Source: an uncultured Clostridium sp. (GTDB lineage: Bacteria > Bacillota > Clostridia > TANB77 > CAG-508). From it: 64,000 nucleotides of DNA. The stretch is taken from positions 1 through 64,000 of the forward strand of contig CAMBEE010000004.1 of NCBI GenBank assembly GCA_945865665.1. The letters are read 5' to 3'. The notes beneath the pieces are model-generated. The model saw nothing but the letters and a program-made list of their open reading frames with translations. It was not told the origin of the DNA and did not search any database. Of this stretch, positions 28,218 to 36,120 are shown piece by piece; position 1 is the stretch's first letter, and each line of letters starts with the position of its first letter. Position numbers and translations under genes: made by a program.

Positions 28218-28598
28218 ATGAAAAAAGAATTAGTAATAAAAAGATGTTCTAAATGTCAAACTTTAGTTGAAGTCATAAAAGATTGTACTAGTGATAATTG
28301 TAGTATTAAATGTTGCGGTGAAGAAATGATAGAATTAGCTCCAAATAGTGTAGACGCATCTTTTGAAAAACATGTACCAAACTATGAAGCAATAGATAAT
28401 CATATAATTGTAAAGGTTAACCATGTTATGGAGGAAGACCATTTTATAGAATGGATTGCAATGTTAGCAAATAATAAAATTGTAAAGAAATTTTTATTGC
28501 CAGGTGAAGAAGCCTGTGTAATATTTCCATATGTTAAAGGAAGTAAAATTTATTCTTTTTGTAATAAACATGGACTTTGGTCAAAAGAAGTTGAATAA
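28218..28598 (+). CDS. dfx: Desulfoferrodoxin / superoxide reductase
   Basis: 126 residues. The N-terminal desulforedoxin-like Fe(Cys)4 centre is RCSKCQTLVEV...KCCGEEMI. The catalytic centre II ligands are spread as EKHVPNYE, VKVNHVMEEDHFIEWI and the C-terminal FCNKHGLW (Cys and His). It reduces superoxide to hydrogen peroxide without making oxygen. The product is a substrate for the rubrerythrin encoded just upstream. GGAGG before the ATG, 52 bases after rbr. Confidence 0.95.
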   Translation: MKKELVIKRCSKCQTLVEVIKDCTSDNCSIKCCGEEMIELAPNSVDASFEKHVPNYEAIDNHIIVKVNHVMEEDHFIEWIAMLANNKIVKKFLLPGEEACVIFPYVKGSKIYSFCNKHGLWSKEVE

Positions 28599-28657
28599 AT
28601 ATAGATAAATTAAACTTTTGGTGTGAGATTTGTTACATAGAAAGGACTGTGATAAAA

Positions 28658-29827
28658 GTGAAAGATATTATCATTTCTGATGATATAATATATATCGGAG
28701 CAGATGATAAAGATATTGAATTATTTGAGAATCAATATAATGTGCCAAATGGAGTAGCATATAATTCATACATAATAATTGATAAAAAAATTGCAATAAT
28801 GGATACAATTGATAAAAGAAGAACAAATCAATGGCTTGAAAATTTAGATAAAGCATTAAATGGCAGAAAACCTGATTATTTAGTTATTTCACATCTGGAA
28901 CCAGACCATGCTTACAATATAAATACTTTAATGAAAAAATATCCAGATATAAAGTTAGTTGGAAATTCGAAAACTTTTACCTTTTTACCTCAATTTTTTG
29001 ATATACAAAATTTAGACTCAAAAAAAATTGAAGTAAAAGAAGGAGAAATTTTAGACTTAGGAAACCATAAATTAAAATTCATTATGGCACCAATGGTACA
29101 TTGGCCAGAGGTAATGATGACATATGAAGAAAAAGAAAAAATATTATTTTCAGCAGATGGATTTGGTAAATTTGGAACATTAGATACCAAAGAGGATTGG
29201 GATTGCGAAGCCAGAAGATATTATTTTAATATAGTTGGGAAATATGGTTTACAAGTACAAACATTATTAAAAAAAGTTATGAATTTAGATATAGAAAAAA
29301 TTTGTCCTTTACATGGACCAATACTAAATGAAAACTTAGTACATTATATTGAAAAATATAATATTTGGAGCAGCTATAAGGCTGAAAGTGATGGTGTGTA
29401 TATAGCTTGTGCATCAATTCATGGAAATACATATAGTGCTTGTGAAAAATTAAAGGAGATTTTAGAAGAAAAAGGCGAAAGAAATGTTGTTTTAGTTGAT
29501 TTATCAAAAGAAGATTGGTCAGAAGCAGTAGAAGATGCATTTAGATATGGTAAAGTTGTATTCGCTTCTTCAACGTACAATATGGAAATATTTACTCCAA
29601 TGAGAAACCTATTATTGAATTTAAAAGAAAAAAATTATCAAAATAAGATTGTTGGATTGATCGAAAATGGAACTTGGGCACCAAATTCTGCAAAATGTAT
29701 GAAAGAGATATTGAACACAATGAAAAATATAGATATAATAGAACCAGTAGTTACAATTAAATCCAAACTTTCTGAAGAAAATTGTTTGCAATTATATAAA
29801 ATGGCAGAAGATTTAATAAAAAAATAA
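28658..29827 (+). CDS. Flavodiiron protein (A-type flavoprotein)
   Basis: 389 residues. A metallo-beta-lactamase-like diiron domain has [29 protein letters not shown] and [10 protein letters not shown]-terminal flavodoxin domain carries the FMN loop [14 protein letters not shown]. These proteins reduce oxygen to water, or nitric oxide to nitrous oxide, with electrons from rubredoxin, which is encoded 16 bases downstream. GTG at 28658 is preferred because AAAGGA lies 11 bases before it; the GTG at 28649 is too close to that site. Confidence 0.93.
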   Translation: MKDIIISDDIIYIGADDKDIELFENQYNVPNGVAYNSYIIIDKKIAIMDTIDKRRTNQWLENLDKALNGRKPDYLVISHLEPDHAYNINTLMKKYPDIKLVGNSKTFTFLPQFFDIQNLDSKKIEVKEGEILDLGNHKLKFIMAPMVHWPEVMMTYEEKEKILFSADGFGKFGTLDTKEDWDCEARRYYFNIVGKYGLQVQTLLKKVMNLDIEKICPLHGPILNENLVHYIEKYNIWSSYKAESDGVYIACASIHGNTYSACEKLKEILEEKGERNVVLVDLSKEDWSEAVEDAFRYGKVVFASSTYNMEIFTPMRNLLLNLKEKNYQNKIVGLIENGTWAPNSAKCMKEILNTMKNIDIIEPVVTIKSKLSEENCLQLYKMAEDLIKK

Positions 29828-29843
29828 AAAGGAGGTGTGTACT

Positions 29844-29981
29844 ATGAAATATAAATGCACAGCCTGTGGATATATTTATGATGATAATGTAGAAGCAGTA
29901 AAATTTGAAGATTTACCAGATGATTGGGTTTGTCCTTTATGTGGTCTTGGAAAAGAATTCTTTGAAAAAATAGAAGAATAA
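29844..29981 (+). CDS. Rubredoxin, short 45-residue form
   Basis: A small gene with AGGAGG before the ATG. The 45 residues start [15 protein letters not shown] and end with [18 protein letters not shown], giving the two CxxCG iron-binding pairs. The usual loop between them is about seven residues shorter than in 52-residue rubredoxins, as in the 45-residue rubredoxin known from Desulfovibrio desulfuricans. It likely donates electrons to the flavodiiron protein, rubrerythrin and superoxide reductase encoded just upstream. Easily missed because of its length. Confidence 0.95.
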   Translation: MKYKCTACGYIYDDNVEAVKFEDLPDDWVCPLCGLGKEFFEKIEE

Positions 29982-29992
29982 GAAATGATTTA

Positions 29993-30027
29993 AGAGTTTA
30001 ATTTAATAATGAAATTAAACTCTTTTT
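29993..30027 (+). terminator. Terminator of the detoxification cluster
   Basis: Perfect 12-bp stem AGAGTTTAATTT / AAATTAAACTCT (29993-30004, 30012-30023), seven-base loop, followed by TTTT. Confidence 0.85.
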
Positions 30028-30152
30028 ACAATAAAATCAGGTAAAACTTATAAATACTTGGATTTTAGATACAAATTACAATAAGTAGGGCAGATAATTA
30101 TTTGTTCTTTATGTTATTATAACAATAATTTTTAATTTAAAAGGAAAGATAT

Positions 30153-30632
30153 ATGAGAAAAAATTTATTTAAAATTTCTATTGTATTTTTTTCTATAATA
30201 GAAATAATATTAATTATATTTAATTATATAGGTAAAAGTAATATAGCAAAGATATTAGAAATAGAAAATATAAACGACTTTTATATTAAAGATCTTGGTG
30301 AAGCATTAGGCTTGGATTCTGCGAGACCACTATATATAAAATTTAAAATTAGCATTGATAAATATGAAAAATATAATTTAACATATATAGATACAGCATT
30401 AGATGACAATGTATATGAGGGAGAAATTACAAATAAAAAACAAAAAATATCGGATAAATATTATATGTGTTATTACGAAAAAGTAATTTATGATAACAAA
30501 CAAAAAGTTGAATTTAGAAAAATAAAGTATAATAGATTATTATTAAAAGCTAATAGCATAATATTACTTTTAATAATATGTGCTTTTATTTTAAAAAAGA
30601 GAAAATTAAATAATAGTAAATTAGAAAGATAA
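30153..30632 (+). CDS. Small membrane protein of unknown function
   Basis: 159 residues with a membrane segment near each end (ISIVFFSIIEIILIIFNYIG and ANSIILLLIICAFILKKRK) and a loop of about 100 residues between them that would lie outside the cell. AAAGGA precedes the ATG and a clear terminator follows the stop. No family recognised. It is a single-gene unit by the look of its borders. Confidence 0.65.
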   Translation: MRKNLFKISIVFFSIIEIILIIFNYIGKSNIAKILEIENINDFYIKDLGEALGLDSARPLYIKFKISIDKYEKYNLTYIDTALDDNVYEGEITNKKQKISDKYYMCYYEKVIYDNKQKVEFRKIKYNRLLLKANSIILLLIICAFILKKRKLNNSKLER

Positions 30633-30641
30633 ATAAGTTAT

Positions 30642-30680
30642 AAAAGAAGAATAGAAATTATAATCTATTCTTCTTTTAAA
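30642..30680 (+). terminator. Rho-independent terminator
   Basis: Perfect 13-bp stem AAAAGAAGAATAG / CTATTCTTCTTTT (30642-30654, 30665-30677) with a ten-base loop. The arms provide A- and T-runs on both sides, so it may work in both directions. Confidence 0.75.
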
Positions 30681-30703
30681 ATGAAAAAATTTAATATTAA
30701 ATG

Positions 30704-30712
30704 GTAACCTTT
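30704..30712 (+). promoter_or_regulatory. GTAACCTTT element shared with the 11.5 kb sigma gene
   Basis: Identical nine bases to 11545-11553 and at a similar distance from the start of a homologous (here decayed) sigma factor gene. Supports an ECF-type, autoregulated promoter for both copies. Confidence 0.45.
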
Positions 30713-30762
30713 GTCAAAAAAATGGTAATATATAGTTGAAGATGTATAAGGAGATCTCTAAA

Positions 30763-31031
30763 ATGAATGAAAGTAATCTAATAAAAAGTTATATCAATAA
30801 TAATAAATTAAACATAGAAAAAGTAATATGAATATAGATGACTATCAAAACAGTTTATTTGAAGTAGAAAGTACAGAATTAAAAGTTGAAAAAGCAGAAA
30901 AAGAAAATATGATTATTATGATAGTAAATAATATGGAACAAGAAGATAAAGACATATTTGTTTTATATTATTATAATTCAAAGTCAATAAAAGAAATTGC
31001 AAAAATATTAAATATAAAAGAAAACAAATAA
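30763..31031 (+). pseudogene. Decayed ECF-like sigma factor gene
   Basis: ATG at 30763 opens MNESNLIKSYINNNKLNIEK and soon stops. From 30828 an open frame contains a sigma region 4 start (EDKDIFVLYYYNSKSIKEIA, then KILNIKENK) that parallels the region 4 of the intact factor at 11611, then stops before the recognition helix. Region 2 is absent. At least two deletions are needed. AAGGAG lies before the first ATG. Confidence 0.8.
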
Positions 31032-31416
31032 AAATATCCCAAAATTAGTTGCAACATTTGTTATTACAACAACAGTTACAGGAGGATTAGTATATGCAAC
31101 AGGAAATGCAATATATGAAAAAATATGGAAACAACCTGAAACTTATGAATTTTCTTATGAAGTTACTGAAAAGGACAAAGAAAATGCGATTAGCGAAGAA
31201 GAAGCAAGAAAAAAAGCAGAAGAATATTTAAGAAAAATAGGATTAGATGATGAAATAAATGGATTAAAACTAAATAAAAGTTGGCAATAAAACGATATTA
31301 CATGGAATATAGAATTTACAAAAGGATCAATGATTATGTATAGTTCAGTTTGGACGTCTTTTTTGATAATAGAGTATGATACAATAAAAAATATTTATAT
31401 AAAATTTAAAAACTAA
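31030..31416 (+). pseudogene. Decayed membrane partner of the sigma factor
   Basis: An open frame without a start gives a membrane segment (LVATFVITTTVTGGLVYATG), then NAIYEKIWKQPETYEF and a PepSY/YcdB-like unit ISEEEARKKAEEYLRKIG. This parallels 12150-13280 (TAVYERVWKTPEK..., ISEEDAKKVAIEKLNQIG). A TAA at 31288 interrupts the frame, which continues to 31416. The cytoplasmic N-terminus and most of the outer domain are missing. The gap 31417-31550 holds nothing recognisable. Confidence 0.75.
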
Positions 31417-31558
31417 AAGATGTAAATTTATATTTAAAAGATTAGAGTTATTAGATAAAAAGTATAAATATGTTGTTTGAAAATATTTTTTGTGTTAGAA
31501 TATAAAAAACAATCATACTACTTTGTGAGAAAATATTGTAATTGGAGGTAATGATATA

Positions 31559-31762
31559 ATGGAAAAATGGAAATGTCCAAAATGTGGAAATGAAGAATAT
31601 GAAAAGGACCAATTTCAAGCAACTGGAGGGAATTTTGCGAAAATTTTTGATGTTCAAAATAAGAAGTTTATAACAATTAGTTGTACCAAATGCGGATACA
31701 CGGAATTATACAAAACAGGAACAAGTGCAGCAATGAACATATTTGATTTTCTAATGAACTAG
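31559..31762 (+). CDS. Zinc-ribbon protein (COG3478-like)
   Basis: 67 residues with GGAGG before the ATG. Two Cys pairs, WKCPKCGNEEYE and ISCTKCGYTELY, about 40 residues apart form a zinc ribbon; between them lies QATGGNFAKIFDVQNKKF. The ending (YKTGTSAAMNIFDFLM) matches small predicted nucleic-acid-binding zinc-ribbon proteins of COG3478. No partner is evident. Confidence 0.75.
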   Translation: MEKWKCPKCGNEEYEKDQFQATGGNFAKIFDVQNKKFITISCTKCGYTELYKTGTSAAMNIFDFLMN

Positions 31763-31793
31763 GTACAAAATAAAAAATATGGAGAAAAGATAT

Positions 31794-32450
31794 ATGAAAA
31801 AGGTATTAAAATATGTAATAATTGTAATCATTATAATAGCAACAATTTTTATAGGTATAAATTTGTATGTAAAAATATCTACTAATAAACAAATTGTGAA
31901 AGAAGCAGATTATACAAAATTATCAAACATAGATTGTATAATAGTTTTAGGTGCTGGAATATGGAATAATGAACCTAGTCCTATGCTAGAAGATAGATTA
32001 TTAGAAGGAATAAATTTATATAAAAATAATGTATCAAATAAAATAATAATGAGCGGAGACCATGGTAGAGCAGAATATAATGAAGTAAATATAATGAAAA
32101 ACTATGCTATAGAAAGAGGAGTTAAATCAGAAGATATTTTTATGGACCATGCAGGATTTTCAACTTATGAAAGTATTTATAGAGCAAAAGCAATTTTTAA
32201 AGCGAAAAGAATTGTTATAGTAACTCAAAAATACCATTTGTATAGAGCATTATATATTGCAAAACAACTAGATTTAGAAGCATATGGAGTTGGAGCAGAT
32301 CCAAGACAATATGTAGGAGCAACATATAGAGAAATAAGAGAAATATTGGCAAGAGATAAAGATTTTATAAAATGTATATTTAAGCCAGAACCTACATACT
32401 TAGGAGAAACAATTCCTGTCAGTGGTAATGGGGATGCTACAAATGATTAA
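31794..32450 (+). CDS. DUF218/YdcF-SanA-like membrane protein
   Basis: 218 residues. An N-terminal membrane anchor (YVIIVIIIIATIFIGINLYV) is followed by the DUF218 fold: CIIVLGAGIWNNEPSPMLED, NKIIMSGDHGRAEYNEV, HAGFSTYESIYRAKAIF and VIVTQKYHLYRALYIA. The SanA/YdcF family is linked to envelope integrity; the reaction is not known. GGAG lies nine bases before the ATG at 31794; the in-frame ATG at 31779 overlaps that site. Confidence 0.85.
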   Translation: MKKVLKYVIIVIIIIATIFIGINLYVKISTNKQIVKEADYTKLSNIDCIIVLGAGIWNNEPSPMLEDRLLEGINLYKNNVSNKIIMSGDHGRAEYNEVNIMKNYAIERGVKSEDIFMDHAGFSTYESIYRAKAIFKAKRIVIVTQKYHLYRALYIAKQLDLEAYGVGADPRQYVGATYREIREILARDKDFIKCIFKPEPTYLGETIPVSGNGDATND

Positions 32451-32554
32451 AAAAGAAAAATAAGTATAGTAATTGAAATTTTAATAAAAATATGATAAAG
32501 TATGAAATATAATAACAAGAAAAAATCAAAAGATAAACAAAAGGGAGAAAAGAT

Positions 32555-32674
32555 ATGAATACACATTCAATAATCATAATAAAAAACGAAAAAAATGAAT
32601 AATTTAAAAATGATGAAAGAATACAAAAAGTGAATAGTGATATTATACAATTTGTAAAATCATTTGATATCTAA
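32555..32674 (+). pseudogene. Short gene remnant with an internal stop
   Basis: AAGGGAG and ATG at 32555 open MNTHSIIIIKNEKNE followed by TAA, then the same frame continues FKNDERIQKVNSDIIQFVKS to a second stop. The first 15 residues resemble the first strand of NUDIX-like proteins, but this is a guess. The rest of 32451-32710 is AT-rich with no other feature. Confidence 0.3.
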
Positions 32675-32724
32675 AAACAATAATTGAAATTATAATGGGG
32701 ATAAGTAAACGAAGGGAGAAATTT

Positions 32725-33465
32725 ATGTTTAATTTTAATTTTGACAAAAAAACAATGTATATAATAATAGGAATAATGCTATTATTTTTAGTAATGCAAT
32801 ATGCAACAAATCCAGGTCAATTATTAGGTTTATTACTAAGTGCGCCAGGAGTACTTATAGCAATAACATTCCATGAATTTGCACATGGATATGCAGCATA
32901 TAAACTAGGGGATGACACAGCAAAAAGGCAAGGAAGACTAAGTCTAAATCCATTTGCACACTTGGACCCAATAGGAACACTAATGCTATTAGTAGCAGGA
33001 TTTGGATGGGGAAAACCAGTAGAAGTAGACCCAAGAAATTATACAAGAAAAATCTCAATGGAAAAAGGAGAGGCAATTGTTTCACTTGCAGGACCATTAA
33101 TGAATTTTATACTTGCAATAATATTTACATTAATATATTGTGCAATATACAAATTTACAAGCGCAACATTTATGGCATCAACAGTTGGAACGGTAATAAT
33201 GTTATTAATATCAACAACAATATCAATAAATATAGGGCTTGGTGTATTTAACTTAATACCATTACCACCACTAGATGGTTCAAAAATAATAATGCCATTT
33301 TTACCATATAAAGCAAAAGAATTTTTTGTGAACAATGAGCAAATATTCTATATTGTATTCGTATTGATTTGGATAACGGGAATTGCAGGAACAATTATAA
33401 CACCAGCAATAAACTGGGTTTCAAAAGGAGTTTTAGCATTAGGAAAATTAATATTTGGATTATAA
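32725..33465 (+). CDS. Site-2 protease family (M50) membrane metalloprotease
   Basis: 246 residues, six or so membrane segments. The zinc motif HExxH is ITFHEFAHGYAAYKLGDD, and the second metal-ligand region is NLIPLPPLDGSKII. These match the short M50 group (YwhC/SpoIVFB-like rhomboid-free type) without PDZ domain. The ATG at 32725 has GAAGGGAG upstream; an earlier in-frame ATG at 32695 is less likely. Substrate unknown. Confidence 0.93.
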   Translation: MFNFNFDKKTMYIIIGIMLLFLVMQYATNPGQLLGLLLSAPGVLIAITFHEFAHGYAAYKLGDDTAKRQGRLSLNPFAHLDPIGTLMLLVAGFGWGKPVEVDPRNYTRKISMEKGEAIVSLAGPLMNFILAIIFTLIYCAIYKFTSATFMASTVGTVIMLLISTTISINIGLGVFNLIPLPPLDGSKIIMPFLPYKAKEFFVNNEQIFYIVFVLIWITGIAGTIITPAINWVSKGVLALGKLIFGL

Positions 33466-33471
33466 AAAAAC

Positions 33472-33509
33472 GGGATTGGGGGACAGGACAAAAATCCCTC
33501 TATTTTTTT
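33472..33509 (+). repeat. Degenerate REP half-copy acting as terminator
   Basis: GGGATTGGGGGACAGGAC resembles the left arm of the element at 5647. It pairs through GGGATT/AATCCC (33472-33477, 33493-33498) and is followed by TCTATTTTTTT. Confidence 0.6.
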
Positions 33510-33579
33510 CAAAGTTTTAAAGTAGATATTTAAGCATATATATTATATTTTTAATACAAAATGAAAGGAAGCATAAAAA

Positions 33580-34572
33580 ATGAAAAAAGACATATTAACA
33601 TTAGGGATAGAATCAAGTTGTGACGAAACATCAGTATCAGTAGTCAAAAACGGAAGAAAAATTTTATCAAACATAATAGACACACAAATACCAATACACG
33701 AAAAATATGGAGGTGTGGTGCCAGAAATAGCATCAAGAAACCATATTGAAGCAATATCAAGAGTAACAAAAAAAGCATTAGAAGAAGCAAATATAAAATT
33801 TGAAGATATAGATGCAATTACTCCGACATATGGACCAGGACTTGTAGGAGCATTGCTAGTAGGCATTTCATATGCAAAAGCATTAAGTTTTGCAATAAAT
33901 AAACCGTTAGTTGGAGTAAATCACATTCAAGGACATATTGCGGCAAATTATATTACATATCCAGAATTAAAACCACCATTTTTGTGTGTGATGACTTCAG
34001 GGGGAAATACACAATTAGTACATGTAAAAGATTATACAGAATTTGAAGTTTTAGGAAAAACAAGAGATGATGCAATTGGTGAAGCATTTGACAAGGTTGC
34101 AAGAGTTGTTGGGCTTGGATATCCAGGAGGCCCAAAAGTTGACAAGCTTGCAAAAGAAGGAAATCCAAATGCAATAGAATTACCAAAAACACATTTTGAT
34201 AATTTAGATTTTAGCTTTAGTGGAATAAAAACAGCAGTAATAAATTTACATCATAAAACACCAGATATAAACAAGGCTGATTTATGTGCAAGTTTTGAAA
34301 AAACGGTAACAGAAATTTTGTTAGAAAATGCAGAAAAGGCATTAGAACAAACTGGATTAAAAACAGTTGCATTAGCAGGTGGAGTCTCTGCAAATAGTTA
34401 TATAAGAAAAGAATTTTTGAATTTGGAGAAAAAAGGCATAAAAGTATATATGCCAGATTTAAAAATATGTACAGACAATGCTGCAATGATTGCTTCTGCA
34501 GGGTATTATAATTTTATTAATGGAAAAAGAGATGAAATGGACTTAAATGCAATTCCAAATTTAAAATTATAA
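33580..34572 (+). CDS. tsaD: tRNA N6-threonylcarbamoyladenosine transferase TsaD
   Basis: Transfers the threonylcarbamoyl group to A37 of ANN-decoding tRNAs with TsaB and TsaE. 330 residues of the ASKHA fold: [38 protein letters not shown], the metal-binding NHIQGH with two His, [12 protein letters not shown] and [21 protein letters not shown] lies ten bases before the ATG. TsaB and TsaE are not in the window. A convergent gene and a strong terminator follow. Confidence 0.97.
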   Translation: MKKDILTLGIESSCDETSVSVVKNGRKILSNIIDTQIPIHEKYGGVVPEIASRNHIEAISRVTKKALEEANIKFEDIDAITPTYGPGLVGALLVGISYAKALSFAINKPLVGVNHIQGHIAANYITYPELKPPFLCVMTSGGNTQLVHVKDYTEFEVLGKTRDDAIGEAFDKVARVVGLGYPGGPKVDKLAKEGNPNAIELPKTHFDNLDFSFSGIKTAVINLHHKTPDINKADLCASFEKTVTEILLENAEKALEQTGLKTVALAGGVSANSYIRKEFLNLEKKGIKVYMPDLKICTDNAAMIASAGYYNFINGKRDEMDLNAIPNLKL

Positions 34573-34602
34573 AAAGCAAACCTAATATATAATAATATAA
34601 GA

Positions 34603-34630
34603 GCCGGTCAAAAAAGACCGGCCGTTGTGT
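34603..34630 (+). terminator. Terminator after tsaD
   Basis: Perfect GC-rich stem GCCGGTC / GACCGGC (34603-34609, 34616-34622) with loop AAAAAA; a T-rich tail GTTGTGTTTT follows. Confidence 0.75.
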
Positions 34631-34634
34631 TTTA

Positions 34635-35108
34635 TTATAAGATATTGATTTCAATAGTTGGTAAATTTCCCATTCCAATAAAAACCATATCTATTTCAGC
34701 ATTTACTTCTAAAGAATGATACTTCCACTGAGAGTCCGAAACTAAAAAAAACAACTTTTTTTTCTCAAAAATTTCAGATATCCAAGGAGCATTTTTTTCT
34801 GATTTAATTTCTGAAATCAAATCATCCTTCAAGTTAGAATATTTTTTAAAATATTCTAAAAACAAAAGAGCAGAAGTTGTTGAATCATAAGATTTGACAA
34901 AAATACTTTCTGTGAAGTTATCAAAGAAATGAATTTGACTAACTTCTTTTTCCTTTCCAACAGATAAATTAATTATCTGCTTACTCCTGGAATCGGTCAA
35001 AAAATTATTAACCAAGAAAATTTTTATATCATTCCGTTCCTCTTCAGTTTCTAAAAGACTATTTATACAATCTTTTAGCGTTATACTCGTTTCAGTGCTA
35101 TTATCCAT
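34635..35108 (-). CDS. Hypothetical cytoplasmic protein
   Basis: 157 residues on the minus strand with AAGGAGG before its ATG. Sequence is acidic, without membrane segments or cysteine motifs; pieces such as LLETEEERNDIKIFLVNNF and EIFEKKKLFFLVSDSQWKYH suggest an alpha/beta fold. It stands alone between two plus-strand genes. I do not recognise the family. Confidence 0.65.
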   Translation of the reverse strand: MDNSTETSITLKDCINSLLETEEERNDIKIFLVNNFLTDSRSKQIINLSVGKEKEVSQIHFFDNFTESIFVKSYDSTTSALLFLEYFKKYSNLKDDLISEIKSEKNAPWISEIFEKKKLFFLVSDSQWKYHSLEVNAEIDMVFIGMGNLPTIEINIL

Positions 35109-35336
35109 TAAAACACCCTCCTTACCAAAAACTATTTAAGTTATTTGTTACGAAAAACATTATAGCACTTTCAAACAAAAAAATCAAATTTAGGTTGTAA
35201 ATTATAGACAATTAAGAAAAAATATTGTAAACTATAGAAAGAATAAAACAGACGAGTAAAATAAATAAAGATATTTAGCAACATAAAATAATAATATATA
35301 AAACTTTTATATGACATAAGGAAAGGAAGTGAAATA

Positions 35337-36029
35337 GTGGCAATATATGTAATAGGAGACTTACACTTATCATTCAACACAAATAAACCAATGGACATAT
35401 TTGGGGAAAATTGGCAGAAATATGAAGAAAAAATCAAACAAGACTGGCTATTAAAAGTAAAACCAGAGGATACAGTAATATTGCCAGGAGATTTTTCATG
35501 GGCAATGTACTTAGATGAAACAGACAAAGACTTTGAATTTATAAACAATTTACCAGGACAAAAAATCTTATTAAAAGGAAATCATGACTACTGGTGGACA
35601 ACAGTAACAAGTATGAGAAGATACATACAAGAACAAGACTTTGAAAACATATATTTTTTGTATAATAACAGTTATGAATTCGAAAATAAAATAATAGTAG
35701 GGACAAAGGGATGGAATATTTCAGAAGATCAAGAAGATATTAGATTAACAAAAAGAGAAGTTACAAGATTAGAATTATCAATACAAGATGGAATATCAAA
35801 ATATGGAGAAAATAAAGAAATAATAGTGTTTATGCACTATCCACCACTAACAAAAAATTATATAAATACAGATTACACTAGACTTATGAAAAAATATAAT
35901 ATAAAAAGATGCTATTATGGACATCTACATGCAAATTCAATACAAGATGCAGTAGAAGGCAATATTGATGGAATCGAATATAAATTAGTAAGTAGTGATG
36001 GTCTTGATTTCAAATTATTGAAAATATAA
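35337..36029 (+). CDS. Calcineurin-like metallophosphoesterase (COG1768-like)
   Basis: 230 residues with the full set of metallophosphoesterase motifs: VIGDLHLSF, ILPGDFSWAMY, LLKGNHDYWW, VFMHYPPL and CYYGHLHAN. It hydrolyses phosphomonoesters or diesters with two metals; the substrate of this subgroup is not established. It starts with GTG with AAGGAAG upstream. A REP palindrome separates it from recG. Confidence 0.93.
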   Translation: MAIYVIGDLHLSFNTNKPMDIFGENWQKYEEKIKQDWLLKVKPEDTVILPGDFSWAMYLDETDKDFEFINNLPGQKILLKGNHDYWWTTVTSMRRYIQEQDFENIYFLYNNSYEFENKIIVGTKGWNISEDQEDIRLTKREVTRLELSIQDGISKYGENKEIIVFMHYPPLTKNYINTDYTRLMKKYNIKRCYYGHLHANSIQDAVEGNIDGIEYKLVSSDGLDFKLLKI

Positions 36030-36035
36030 AAATTA

Positions 36036-36101
36036 GGGATTGGGGGACGGGTCTTTAATCCCGTAAAATTTTTCGGGATTAAAGACCCGTCCCCCAATCC
36101 C
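36036..36101. repeat. REP-type palindrome (GGGATTGGGGGACGGGTCT class)
   Basis: Exact 28-base arms 36036-36063 and 36074-36101 separated by ten bases; core GGGGGACGGGTCT as at 5647. It ends 19 bases before the recG start. Confidence 0.85.
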
Positions 36102-36120
36102 GAAAAAATGGAGATAAAAA

